A DNA stretch of 64,000 bases from JACQHC01 sp035559715 (lineage in GTDB: Bacteria > Gemmatimonadota > Gemmatimonadetes > Gemmatimonadales > GWC2-71-9): assembly GCA_035559715.1 (NCBI GenBank), contig DATMAW010000161.1, positions 14,212 to 78,211 on the forward strand, given 5' to 3'. This document shows, piece by piece, positions 52,046-61,577 of this stretch. The position numbers were made by a program, and so were the translations under genes. Numbering within the stretch: position 1 is the first letter of the stretch; each line of letters opens with the position of its first letter. A model generated the notes under the pieces. It worked only from the letters and a program-made list of their open reading frames with translations. It did no database searches and was not told the origin of the DNA.

Positions 52046-52900
52046 ATGGACCTGCTTCTCGCGGTGCTCGGCTCGAGCGTGATCCTGGGCGGCCTGGGTC
52101 TCGGCTTCGCATCGCTGATCGCACTGGCGCACCGTCGTTTCAAAGTGTTCGAGGACCCGCGCGTGGACGCGCTCGCGGGCATGTTGCCGGGCTCGAACTG
52201 CGGGGCGTGCGGGTCAGCCGGATGCCGCGCGTTCGCCGAGAACCTCGTGGCCGGGAAGAAGAAACCCGCGAACTGTACCGTGATGGATGAGGACAGCATC
52301 GCGAGCGTGGCCCAGTACCTCGGCGTGGACGCGGGTCAGGTGGAGAAACGCGTGGCTCGATTGCTTTGCGCCGGCGGGTGCGACGTGGCGCCACCGCAGG
52401 CCGAGTACATCGGACTTGCCACCTGCCGGGCGGCCGCGGCGGTGGCCGGCGGCGGGAAGACCTGCGCCTGGGGTTGCCTGGGTTTCGCCGACTGCGCCGA
52501 AGCCTGCGACTTCGACGCCATCGTGATGAGCCCCACCCGCCTTCCAGTGGTGATTCCCGAGATGTGCACCGCGTGCGGCGATTGCGTGACGGCCTGCCCC
52601 AAGGATCTGTTCACGCTCATGCCGATCGAGCAGAAGCTGATCGTGCAGTGCAAGAACCCGCTCGAAGGCGATCGCGCCGTGGCCATGTGCCGCGTGGCGT
52701 GCAACGCGTGCGGCAAGTGCGCGCTCGATGCCGCTCCCGGTCTGATCACCATGAAGCACGGCCTGCCCGTGATTGACTACGGCAAGAACGACTTGGCCGA
52801 CGTGTCCGCCACCGCGCGGTGTCCCACCGGGGCCATCGCGTGGGTCGAAGGAGCGCAGTTCGCCCGGCGTGCCCCCGAGCCGGAGGGAGTCCTGGCATGA
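52046..52900 (+). CDS. rnfB: Rnf complex subunit B (Fe-S)
   Basis: 284 residues from ATG at 52046. One N-terminal helix (about 3-25), then the domain with CGACGSAGC at about 52-60 that binds a 4Fe-4S cluster, then ferredoxin-like parts: TCAWGCLGFADCAEACDF, CTACGDCVTACPKDLF, CRVACNACGKC. The last ferredoxin motif is degenerate: three of its four Cys are gone and only ARCPTGAI remains. RnfB accepts electrons from ferredoxin on the cytoplasmic side. Overlaps the following giant gene (ATGA). Confidence 0.92.
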   Translation: MDLLLAVLGSSVILGGLGLGFASLIALAHRRFKVFEDPRVDALAGMLPGSNCGACGSAGCRAFAENLVAGKKKPANCTVMDEDSIASVAQYLGVDAGQVEKRVARLLCAGGCDVAPPQAEYIGLATCRAAAAVAGGGKTCAWGCLGFADCAEACDFDAIVMSPTRLPVVIPEMCTACGDCVTACPKDLFTLMPIEQKLIVQCKNPLEGDRAVAMCRVACNACGKCALDAAPGLITMKHGLPVIDYGKNDLADVSATARCPTGAIAWVEGAQFARRAPEPEGVLA

Positions 52901-55900
52901 TCTTCCGCAAGACGAACCCACAGGCGCCGCCACCGAAGTATCCCGGCGTGCGCACCGCCGTTGACGGCAGCACGGCCGTCGTGGAGATGGAAACCGCGGC
53001 GAGCGAGGCCGCGGGCGCCTATCCCATCACGCCGTCCACACAGATGGGCGAGGGCTGGGCCCAGGCGGTGGCCGAAGGCAGGACCAACGTGAACGGCCGC
53101 CAATTGTTGTTCTTCGAGCCTGAAGGCGAGCACGCGGCCGCCGCGGTGACGGCGGGCATGAGCATGGTGGGCCTGCGCGCCGCGAACTTCTCCAGCGGGC
53201 AGGGCATCGCCTACATGCACGAGTCGCTGTACGCGGCCGCCGGCAAGCGGCTCACGTACGTGCTCAACATGGCCTGCCGCGCCATGGCCAAGCACGCGCT
53301 CAACGTGCACGCGGGCCACGACGACTATCACGCCGTGGACGACACCGGCTTCTTCCAGCTGTTCGCCAAGAACGTGCAGGAGTCGGCGGACCTGAATCTC
53401 ATTGCCCATCGCATCGCCGAGCTGGCTCTCACGCCGGGGATCTGCGCCCAGGACGGCTTCCTCACGAGTCACGTGATCGAGTCCGTTCGGATGCCGGAGC
53501 GCGAGCTGGTCAAGGAGTTCCTGGGCGATCCGTCGGACATGATCGAGACGCCCACGCCGGCCCAGCGGCTGGTGTTCGGCGAGAAACGGCGCCGCATCCC
53601 CGAGCTGTTCGACCTCGACGCCCCGGCCATGCTGGGCGTGGTGCAGAACCAGGACAGCTACGCGCAGGGCGTCGCGGCCCAGCGGCCGTTCTACTTTGAT
53701 CACGTGGCCGAGCTCGCCGACCGCGCGTTCGCCGAGTTCGCGGCCCTCTCGGGGCGGAGCTATGCCCGCGCATCCGGCTATCGCCTGGACGATGCGGACT
53801 ACGTCATCGTGGGCCAGGGCTCCGTGGTGTGGAACGCGGAAGCCTTGTGCGACCACCTGCGCGAGCACCACAACCTGAAGATCGGCGTCCTGAACGTGAC
53901 GATGTTCCGTCCCTTCCCCGCCGATCTCGTGAGCCGGCTGCTCAAGGGGAAGAAGGCCGCGGTGGTGCTCGAGCGCGTGGACCAACCGCTCGCCGTGGAT
54001 CCGCCGCTCTTGCGGGAGATCCGCGCGGCGATGTCCAAGGCGATCGAGAACGGCCGCGCCAAGAACGGCCTGCCGCATCACGGCGTGACCGCCTGCCACC
54101 CGGAGGAGGTACCCGATTTCTACAGCGGCTGCTTCGGGCTCGGCAGCCGCGACGTGCAGCCCGGCGACCTTGCCGCCGCAGTCCTCAACATGCTGCCGGA
54201 TGGCAAGAAGGTCCGGCAGTTCTACCTCGGTCTCGATTTCGTGCGGCCCGACACGCGCCTGCCCAAGCTCCAAATCTGGCAGCAGCAGTTGCTCGAGGCC
54301 TATCCCAACCTGACCCACCTGTCGCTCGCGCCGGCGGGAGACATTGATCTCCTGCCCGAGGGAGCGACGGCGATTCGCATTCACTCCGTGGGCGGCTGGG
54401 GCGCCATCACCATGGGGAAGAACCTGGCGCTCACCGCAAGCGAGCTGCTCGGCCTCTACATCAAGGCGAACCCGAAGTACGGCTCGGAGAAGAAAGGACA
54501 GCCTACCACGTTCTACGCCGTGCTGGCGGGCGAGCCCGTGCGGCTCAATTGCGAGCTGCGTCACGTGAACGTGGTGTTGTCGCCGGACCCCAACGTGTTT
54601 CGCCACTCGGATCCCATCGCCGGGCTCGCGAACGGCGGCGTGTTCATCATCCAGAGCGATCTCTCACCCGCCGAGTTCTGGGCGGAACTCCCGGCCACCG
54701 CTCAGCGAGAGATCAAGAAGCGCGGCATCCGTCTGTTCACGCTGGACGGCTTCAAGATCGCCACCAGCGAAGCCTCGGAAGCCGAGCTGCGCTACCGCAT
54801 GCAGGGCGCGGCGTTCATGGGCGCGTTCTTCCGCGCCTCCGACCTGCGCGAGAAGTCAGGACTGTCCGAGGAGCAGTTGTTCGCCGGGATCAAGAAGCAG
54901 CTCACCAAGAAGTTCGGTCATCTGGGCGAGCGCGTGGTGGATGACAACCTGCGCGTCATCCGCCGCGGGTACGACGAGGTCGTGGCGATTGACGCCGCGA
55001 ACCTCGCCGAGAAGCCATTCGAGCACGGCAGCCTGCCCGTGATGCCCGCGTCGTTCGCGACCGGCGCAGCCTGCGGGATCGCGAGCCCAGGGCGTTTCTG
55101 GGAGCAGGTGGGGTTCCTGTACAGGACCGGCGAGGACGGCATCGCCGATCCGTTCGCGGCCATGAGCGCGATTCCCGCCGCGACGAGCGTCATGCGGGAC
55201 ATGACCGACGTCCGCTTCGAGGTGCCGGAGTTCATTCCCGATCGCTGCACCGGCTGCGCGCAGTGCTGGACGCAGTGCCCCGACGCCGCCATCCCGGGAT
55301 TGGTCAACGACATTGACGAGGTGATCGAGGCGGCCATTCGCAGCGTGGAGAACGGTCGGACGTTCGACCGGCTGCGACAGGCTGTGAAGCCGCTGTCACG
55401 CGAGGCGCGGCGTATCATGAAGGGCGCCCCGTTCACCACGTTTGGCGCGGTGCTCACCGATGCCTATCGGGCCACGGTCGAGAAGCTCGCGCTCGATCCC
55501 GAGCGCCGCGCCGCGCTCGATCAGGAGTTCGCCCCGGTGCACGCGGCCATCGCGGAATTCCCGCTTGCCAAGACGGGGCCGTTTTTCGACGTGCCGGAGA
55601 GCAAGGAGAAAGGCACCGGCGGCCTGCTCTCGGTCACGATCAACCCCGAGGCCTGTAAGGGGTGCAACATCTGCGTCGCGGTGTGCCCCGACAACGCCCT
55701 GCGCACCGTGCGGCAGGACGACGAGGTGGTGGACCGGCTGCGCCGCAACTGGAAGCTGTGGCAGCTCCTCCCCGACACCAAGGACCGCTACATCAACGTG
55801 GCGAGCGTGGACGAGGGCATCGGCGTGCTGTCCTCACTGCTCTTGAAGAAGCAGAACTACCGCTCCATGGCGGGCGGCGACGGCGCCTGCATGGGCTGCG

Positions 55901-57942
55901 GCGAAAAGACCGCCGTGCACCTGGTGCTCTCGGCTGTGAACGCGTTGATGCTGCCGCGCGTGGCCAACTACGTGAAGCGGCTGGACGATCTAATCGCCCG
56001 GCTCGATGCCAAGGCCCGCCAACTTCTCGCCGCAGATGCGAAGCTGGATGCCGTCGCTGCGACCGACCCGGACCACGTCACCGTGCCGCTCGACCCCGCC
56101 AAGAAGACGCTGGTGGATCGGATCGCGCGCGAGATCGCCGACCTCAAGGACCTGCGTTGGCGATACACGGAAGGCCCCACCGGCCACGGCCGCTCCACGC
56201 TCGGCATCGCGAACGCCACCGGCTGTTCGTCCGTGTGGGGCAGCACGTATCCGTTCAACCCCTATCCGTTCCCCTGGGTGAATCACCTGTTCCAGGACGC
56301 GCCGTCCATCGCCATCGGTATCTTCGAGGGGCACATGCGCAAGATGGCCGACGGCTTTATCGCGGTGCGCCGCGCCGAGCTGGAGCTGGAAGGAACGTAC
56401 GACCCGAAGAAGCACGAGCCCGAGTTCACCAAGTTCGACTGGCATCAGTTCACGGACGAGGAGTTCGCGATGTGCCCGCCCATCTTCGCCGTGGGCGGTG
56501 ATGGCGCGATGATGGACATCGGATTCCAGAACCTGTCGCGGCTCCTGGCGTCCGGAAAGCCGGTGCGCGTAATGGTGCTCGACACCCAGGTGTACTCCAA
56601 CACCGGCGGCCAGGCGTGCACCAGTGGTTTCCTGGGTCAGGTGTCGGACATGGCCGCGTACGGGAAAGCGCATCACGGTAAAGAAGAAGTGCGCAAGGAA
56701 CTGGCGCTGATCGCGCTGGCGCATCGCAACACGTTCGTGCTCCAGTCGTCACAGGCAAACCCGTCGCATCTGATGGCCGGTGTGCTGCGCGCGCTTCAGT
56801 CGCGCCGGCCCGCCGTGATGATCCTCCACTGCCCCTGCCCACCCGAGCATGGCTTGGGCGACGATGCCGCCGTGCGTGCGGCGCGTCTCGCACTCGAGGC
56901 CCGTGCGTTTCCGTTGCTCAGGTACGACCCCGACGCGGGCGCCACGGTGGCCGAGTGCATTGATCTCGAGGGCAATCCCGCGCCCCGGGACAGATGGCCA
57001 ACGTACGAGCTGAAATACCTGGAGGAGGGCGTCGAGAAAACGATGCAGCTGCCCGTCACCGTCGCGGACTGGGCGGCGACGGAAGCCCGTTTCAAGAAAC
57101 ACTTCTCACGTCTGCCGGCGGACGCGCCCGAGGACCAATTGGTTGCGTTCCACGAGTACCTCGGCCTGTCGGCGGAAGATCGCGCCGAGAAGACGCCGTT
57201 CCTGTACGTACTGGACGACCACAGGCAGCTGAAGCGGTTGCAGGTGTCGCAGGAGATGGTGCGCCTCGCCGAGGACCGGCTGCGGTTCTGGTCACAACTT
57301 CAGGAGATGGCCGGCATCCTCGTGGCCCCGACGGTGCGCGGGACGATCGCGACCGAGGTCTCAGCCGAATTCGAGGCCAAGCTCGAGGCGCTGCGAGCGG
57401 AGTACGAGTCACGCCTCGCCGACCTCAAGGCTCGCTATCCACAGATCATCGCGCGCAAGCTCGCGGAAGGCTTGATCAAGGCCTCGGACGGGCAGACCGT
57501 GCGCGAGCTGGTGGCCAAGGTAACGGCGATGGATATCCCAGGCGTCGCTCCCATCACGGTGCGTGACACCGCGGCCGCGCCGACAGCGGCTGCGGCCGGA
57601 ACCGCCGCTCCCACGGCCTTCGCCGCGACCACCGTCGCTCCGACCGTTGCCACCGCTGCTGCCCCGCTCGCCGCGGAGGAGGAAGAAGAAGCCGGGCTCG
57701 GTCCCTACATCGAGTCCGCCCGCTGCACCACGTGCGACGAGTGCACGCGGATCAACAACCGCATGTTCGCCTACAACGACAAGAAGCAGGCGTACATCAA
57801 GGACCCGCGCGCCGGGACGTTCCGCGAGCTGGTGACGGCGGCCGAGAAGTGCCCGGTGAGCATCATTCATCCGGGCACGCCGCTCAACCCGAACGAGAAA
57901 GACCTCCAGAAATGGTTGAAGCGGGCCGAGCGGTTCAAGTGA
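52897..57942 (+). CDS. Giant pyruvate:ferredoxin oxidoreductase-like protein with extra C-terminal part
   Basis: 1681 residues, against about 1170-1200 for usual NifJ. Order: alpha domain (YPITPSTQMGEGWA near 45), gamma domain, two ferredoxin motifs (CTGCAQCWTQCP near 783 and CKGCNICVAVCP near 920), then the TPP beta domain from CMGCGEKTAVH near 999. A 100-130-residue coiled-coil-like insertion splits the beta domain before NATGCSSVW; GGDGAMMDIG and YSNTGGQ follow. The last ~420 residues are extra: helices, an Ala/Thr/Pro linker and a terminal CTTCDEC ... CP single-cluster ferredoxin-like end. Oxidises pyruvate or another 2-oxoacid to acyl-CoA. Sits inside the rnf genes. Confidence 0.88.
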   Translation: MIFRKTNPQAPPPKYPGVRTAVDGSTAVVEMETAASEAAGAYPITPSTQMGEGWAQAVAEGRTNVNGRQLLFFEPEGEHAAAAVTAGMSMVGLRAANFSSGQGIAYMHESLYAAAGKRLTYVLNMACRAMAKHALNVHAGHDDYHAVDDTGFFQLFAKNVQESADLNLIAHRIAELALTPGICAQDGFLTSHVIESVRMPERELVKEFLGDPSDMIETPTPAQRLVFGEKRRRIPELFDLDAPAMLGVVQNQDSYAQGVAAQRPFYFDHVAELADRAFAEFAALSGRSYARASGYRLDDADYVIVGQGSVVWNAEALCDHLREHHNLKIGVLNVTMFRPFPADLVSRLLKGKKAAVVLERVDQPLAVDPPLLREIRAAMSKAIENGRAKNGLPHHGVTACHPEEVPDFYSGCFGLGSRDVQPGDLAAAVLNMLPDGKKVRQFYLGLDFVRPDTRLPKLQIWQQQLLEAYPNLTHLSLAPAGDIDLLPEGATAIRIHSVGGWGAITMGKNLALTASELLGLYIKANPKYGSEKKGQPTTFYAVLAGEPVRLNCELRHVNVVLSPDPNVFRHSDPIAGLANGGVFIIQSDLSPAEFWAELPATAQREIKKRGIRLFTLDGFKIATSEASEAELRYRMQGAAFMGAFFRASDLREKSGLSEEQLFAGIKKQLTKKFGHLGERVVDDNLRVIRRGYDEVVAIDAANLAEKPFEHGSLPVMPASFATGAACGIASPGRFWEQVGFLYRTGEDGIADPFAAMSAIPAATSVMRDMTDVRFEVPEFIPDRCTGCAQCWTQCPDAAIPGLVNDIDEVIEAAIRSVENGRTFDRLRQAVKPLSREARRIMKGAPFTTFGAVLTDAYRATVEKLALDPERRAALDQEFAPVHAAIAEFPLAKTGPFFDVPESKEKGTGGLLSVTINPEACKGCNICVAVCPDNALRTVRQDDEVVDRLRRNWKLWQLLPDTKDRYINVASVDEGIGVLSSLLLKKQNYRSMAGGDGACMGCGEKTAVHLVLSAVNALMLPRVANYVKRLDDLIARLDAKARQLLAADAKLDAVAATDPDHVTVPLDPAKKTLVDRIAREIADLKDLRWRYTEGPTGHGRSTLGIANATGCSSVWGSTYPFNPYPFPWVNHLFQDAPSIAIGIFEGHMRKMADGFIAVRRAELELEGTYDPKKHEPEFTKFDWHQFTDEEFAMCPPIFAVGGDGAMMDIGFQNLSRLLASGKPVRVMVLDTQVYSNTGGQACTSGFLGQVSDMAAYGKAHHGKEEVRKELALIALAHRNTFVLQSSQANPSHLMAGVLRALQSRRPAVMILHCPCPPEHGLGDDAAVRAARLALEARAFPLLRYDPDAGATVAECIDLEGNPAPRDRWPTYELKYLEEGVEKTMQLPVTVADWAATEARFKKHFSRLPADAPEDQLVAFHEYLGLSAEDRAEKTPFLYVLDDHRQLKRLQVSQEMVRLAEDRLRFWSQLQEMAGILVAPTVRGTIATEVSAEFEAKLEALRAEYESRLADLKARYPQIIARKLAEGLIKASDGQTVRELVAKVTAMDIPGVAPITVRDTAAAPTAAAAGTAAPTAFAATTVAPTVATAAAPLAAEEEEEAGLGPYIESARCTTCDECTRINNRMFAYNDKKQAYIKDPRAGTFRELVTAAEKCPVSIIHPGTPLNPNEKDLQKWLKRAERFK

Positions 57943-59276
57943 GCCTCGTCGCGCCCTGGTCGTCCGGTTTTCGCCACGGGGTCCATCCGCCGGACCTAAA
58001 GGACCTCACCGCCCGCGTCCCAATTCGGCGGCTTCCCTACCCCGACGAGATCGTGCTGCCACTCAAGCAACACACGGGGGCGCCGGCACGACTCATCGCC
58101 CGGATCGGTGACCACGTGGAGCGCGGCGACAAACTCGCGGAGGCGGACGGCTTCGTGTCCTCGCCGGTGCATGCCTCCGCAGCGGGCACGGTCACCGACG
58201 TGGATCTGTGGCCGCATCCCGATGGAACCTGGCAGCCGGCCATTCGGATCGCCGTGGATCGCTATTCGCCGCAGGCGCAGCGCCCGCGCTTGGTTCCCGA
58301 GTGGCAGGGGCTCACGCCGGCCGAGATCGTCAAGGCGGTGCAGGACGCGGGTGTCGTCGGGCTTGGCGGCGCGGCGTTTCCCACGCACGTCAAGCTCGTG
58401 CCGCCGAAAGACACGAAGATCGAGCTACTGATCGTGAACGGCTGCGAATGCGAGCCGTATCTCACCACCGATCACCGCACCATGGCCGAATACCCGGAGC
58501 GAGTGCACCTCGGCATCCGCATCATGATGCACACTCTGGGCGTTCGCCGCGCGGTGATCGGCGTGGAGAAGAACAAACCTGACGCGATCCGCGCGCTGCG
58601 GTCCACGTTGCCGGGCGACCTCGATATCTCCGTCCTGCCGCTCCGCGTGCGGTACCCGCAGGGCGCCGAAAAGATGTTGATCAAGGCGGTCACCGGACGC
58701 GAGGTGCCGTCCGGCAAGCTGCCGCTCCACGTAGGCGTCGTGGTGCAGAACGTGGCGTCGCTCGCCACGATCGCCGAAGTGTTCGAGACCGGCCTCCCGC
58801 TAGTCGAGCGCATCGTCACGGTGACCGGGCACGGCGTGCGGCGTCCCGGCAACTTCATCGTGCCCGTCGGCACCAAACTGCGTGACGTGCTGGAAGCGTG
58901 CGGCGGGCTCACTCCACAGGCGCGCGAGATCGTGTTCGGCGGCCCCATGATGGGAGCGGCGCAGTCGAGCCTCGACGTGCCACTCACCAAGGGCACAACC
59001 GGCGTGGTGGTGCTCACCGATGCCGACGTGAAGCCGCAGTCCGCGTATCCGTGCATTCGCTGCGGGCACTGCCTCGATGCCTGCCCGGTCTTTCTCAATC
59101 CGCAACTGCTCGGCAGCTTAGCCCTCATGGGGCGGTACGACGACATGGAGGCCGCGCACCTCGCCGACTGCATGCTGTGTGGTTGCTGCGGGTACGTGTG
59201 CCCCTCGCACATCCCGCTGCCGCAGCTCTTCCAGGCGGCCAAGGTGGCGGTTCGCAGCAAGAAGTCCGCGGCATGA
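57939..59276 (+). CDS. rnfC: Rnf complex subunit C
   Basis: 445 residues from GTG at 57939, which overlaps the upstream stop; an ATG at 57912 would add nine residues inside that gene. Contains an early biotinyl/lipoyl-like fold, the NADH/FMN motif GLGGAAFPTHVKL, NGCECEPYLTTDHRTM, and two 4Fe-4S motifs CIRCGHCLDACP (about 372) and CMLCGCCGYVCP (about 411). Peripheral subunit that exchanges electrons with NAD. Ends in ATGA with rnfD. Confidence 0.95.
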   Translation: MSLVAPWSSGFRHGVHPPDLKDLTARVPIRRLPYPDEIVLPLKQHTGAPARLIARIGDHVERGDKLAEADGFVSSPVHASAAGTVTDVDLWPHPDGTWQPAIRIAVDRYSPQAQRPRLVPEWQGLTPAEIVKAVQDAGVVGLGGAAFPTHVKLVPPKDTKIELLIVNGCECEPYLTTDHRTMAEYPERVHLGIRIMMHTLGVRRAVIGVEKNKPDAIRALRSTLPGDLDISVLPLRVRYPQGAEKMLIKAVTGREVPSGKLPLHVGVVVQNVASLATIAEVFETGLPLVERIVTVTGHGVRRPGNFIVPVGTKLRDVLEACGGLTPQAREIVFGGPMMGAAQSSLDVPLTKGTTGVVVLTDADVKPQSAYPCIRCGHCLDACPVFLNPQLLGSLALMGRYDDMEAAHLADCMLCGCCGYVCPSHIPLPQLFQAAKVAVRSKKSAA

Positions 59277-60268
59277 GTCGGCCCGCGTTCCTCATCACCG
59301 CGTCGCCTCACCTCTCGAGCGGCGACTCCACACCCACGATCATGTGGAACGTCGTGGGGAGCCTCGTGCCGGTGACGGGCACGGCGATCTACTTCTTTGG
59401 GCCGAGCGCGTTCTTCGTCATCGCCGCCGCCACCCTCGGCGCGCTGCTTACCGAACGCGCGTTCGGCAAACCGGGCACGCTGCGCGACGGCTCCGCCATG
59501 ATCACGGGGATCCTCCTGGGCCTCACGCTCCCGCCTGGGCTCCCGATGTGGATGGCGTTCGTGGGCGGGGCGTTCAGCATCGGCTTCGGCAAACTCATCT
59601 TCGGCGGATTGGGCCAGAATATCTTCAACCCCGCCCTGCTCGGCCGTGCGTTTCTTCAGGCCGCGTTCCCCGTGTCGCTCACCACCTGGCCAGTGCGGGG
59701 CGACAGCTGGTGGGCGCTCGCCGGCGATACCTTCGCCCTGCCGTTCAGGAGCCCCTCGGTGGACGCCGCGACCGGCGCCACGCCGCTCGGCCTGATGAAG
59801 TTCGAGCAGCAGGGGACGCCCCTGGCCGATCTCTTCCTCGGCACGACGGGTGGCTCGCTGGGCGAAACATCGAGTCTCGTGATTCTCGTGTGCGGCGCTT
59901 ACCTCGCCGCGCGCAACTATCTCAACTGGCGTATTCCGATTGCGATCTTCGTCACCGTCGCGGCGTTCGCGGCGGCGCTTCAGCTCGTGCCGAACTCTCG
60001 CGTTCCGGACCCCGCCTTCATGCTGTTCTCCGGCGGCCTCATGCTGGGCGCCGTGTTCATGGCGACCGACATGGTGACGTCACCCGTGACCAACCTCGGC
60101 TGCTGGGTGTTCGGCGCGGGCATCGGGATTCTGGTAGTGGTGATCCGGCTATGGGGCGGTCTCGCCGAGGGAGTGATGTACGCCATCCTGATCATGAACG
60201 CGCTCGTGCCGTTCATTAATCGGGCGACGCAGCCCCGCGTGTTCGGCACCGGGAAGGCGGTTCCGTGA
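59273..60268 (+). CDS. rnfD: Rnf complex subunit D
   Basis: 331 residues from ATG at 59273. About nine or ten membrane helices. The FMN-attachment motif DAATGAT (residues 164-170; flavin on Thr170 by family rule) fits the ApbE target pattern Dxx[ST]GA[ST]. GGLGQNIFNPALLGRAFL and ATDMVTSPVTNLG are typical RnfD/NqrB segments. Forms part of the ion channel. Overlaps rnfG by four bases. Confidence 0.95.
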   Translation: MSRPAFLITASPHLSSGDSTPTIMWNVVGSLVPVTGTAIYFFGPSAFFVIAAATLGALLTERAFGKPGTLRDGSAMITGILLGLTLPPGLPMWMAFVGGAFSIGFGKLIFGGLGQNIFNPALLGRAFLQAAFPVSLTTWPVRGDSWWALAGDTFALPFRSPSVDAATGATPLGLMKFEQQGTPLADLFLGTTGGSLGETSSLVILVCGAYLAARNYLNWRIPIAIFVTVAAFAAALQLVPNSRVPDPAFMLFSGGLMLGAVFMATDMVTSPVTNLGCWVFGAGIGILVVVIRLWGGLAEGVMYAILIMNALVPFINRATQPRVFGTGKAVP

Positions 60269-60921
60269 CCACGCCGGCTGCCTGGACCCCGCCACCCGCG
60301 GTTCCGCCGCGCCGTCTCATCGTGACGCTGGCAGGGGCCGGGGCAGTGGCCGGAGCGCTGATCCTCGTGGCGTTCCGCGCCACGCTGCCGGCCATCACCG
60401 CTCATCGCGCCGCCGCGTTGGACGAGGCCGTGCGCGAGGTGCTGCGCGATCCCGCGCGCTACGACACGCTGTTCCTGGTGAACGACACGCTGGTGTCGTC
60501 ACCGCCGCAAGGCGCCGACCCCGCCAGGGTGGAGCAGATCTACGTGGGCTTCGGTTCGGACAGCGCGATCGCGGGCTTCGCCATCCCGGCCGCGAGACCC
60601 GGTTTCGCCGACGTCGTCCGGCTGATCTTCGGGTACGACGCCGCCAACGGTACACTGCTCGCGATGAAGGTGTTGGAGAACAAGGAGACGCCGGGACTGG
60701 GCGACAAGATCGAAAAGGACAGCGCCTTCGTGGCTGAATTCACCGGGGCGCTGGCCCCGCTGGTCGGAGTGAAGTCCCGCCAGGGCAAGGGCACGCCGAA
60801 CGAGATTGACATGATCACGGGGGCAACCATTTCCTCGCGCACGGTGATTCGCGCCATCAACGAGGCGATCGCGCGCGTCCGGCCGGCCATCGAGCGCTAC
60901 GTCGCGGAGGGCGTCCCATGA
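60265..60921 (+). CDS. rnfG: Rnf complex subunit G
   Basis: 218 residues, GTG start overlapping rnfD. One N-terminal helix (about 18-40), then a periplasmic FMN-binding domain with DMITGATISSRTV at about 182-194; Thr188 would carry covalent FMN by family rule. GFGSDSAIAGFAI and NKETPGLGDKIE are typical. Shuttles electrons across or along the membrane. Ends in ATGA with rnfE. Confidence 0.95.
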   Translation: MTTPAAWTPPPAVPPRRLIVTLAGAGAVAGALILVAFRATLPAITAHRAAALDEAVREVLRDPARYDTLFLVNDTLVSSPPQGADPARVEQIYVGFGSDSAIAGFAIPAARPGFADVVRLIFGYDAANGTLLAMKVLENKETPGLGDKIEKDSAFVAEFTGALAPLVGVKSRQGKGTPNEIDMITGATISSRTVIRAINEAIARVRPAIERYVAEGVP

Positions 60922-61577
60922 CGCCGGTGAAGCAGGCGACCCCACAGGCCGACCTGATCCGCGGGATCTGGCGCGAGAACCCGGTGCTGATTCAGGCGCT
61001 CGGCATGTGCCCCACGCTCGCGGTTACCAACAGCGTGGCCAACAGCCTCGCCATGGGACTCGCCACGCTGTTCGTGCTGGTCTCGTCGAGCTTCCTCGTC
61101 TCGAGCGTGCGGCGCCTGGTACCGAACGAGGTCCGCATCACCACCTACGTGCTGATCATCGCCACGTTCGTCACCATCGCCGACATGACGCTCCAGGCCG
61201 TGGTGCCCACGATTCACAAGGCGCTCGGCGCGTTTGTGGCCTTGATCGTGGTCAACTGCATCATCCTGGCGAGGCAGGAAGCTTTCGCTTCTCGCCATCC
61301 CGTGGGACGATCCGTGCTCGATGCCCTGGGCATGGGAGCGGGCTTCACGCTCGCGCTGCTCCTCATGGGCAGCGTCCGCGAGGTTCTGGGGTACGGCACG
61401 TTCCTTGGCGTCCCACTGTTCGGACCAAACTTCGAGCCCTGGGTAATCTTCGCGCTGCCGCCCGGCGGCTTCCTCACCCTGGGGACGATTCTCTTGTTTC
61501 TCTCCTGGATCAAGCGGCGGCGCACGCGCGCGGCCGCGCCGAGCGTGGCCGGCGTGCCCGCGCGGAAGGCGGCCTGA
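60918..61577 (+). CDS. rnfE: Rnf complex subunit E
   Basis: 219 residues from ATG at 60918. Six helices; the hallmark ENPVLIQALGMCPTLAV near residue 20-36 keeps the Cys that helps bind the membrane 2Fe-2S or other cluster with RnfA. Shares one base with the rnfA start. Basic tail RRRTRAAAPS is a mild extension. Confidence 0.95.
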   Translation: MTPVKQATPQADLIRGIWRENPVLIQALGMCPTLAVTNSVANSLAMGLATLFVLVSSSFLVSSVRRLVPNEVRITTYVLIIATFVTIADMTLQAVVPTIHKALGAFVALIVVNCIILARQEAFASRHPVGRSVLDALGMGAGFTLALLLMGSVREVLGYGTFLGVPLFGPNFEPWVIFALPPGGFLTLGTILLFLSWIKRRRTRAAAPSVAGVPARKAA

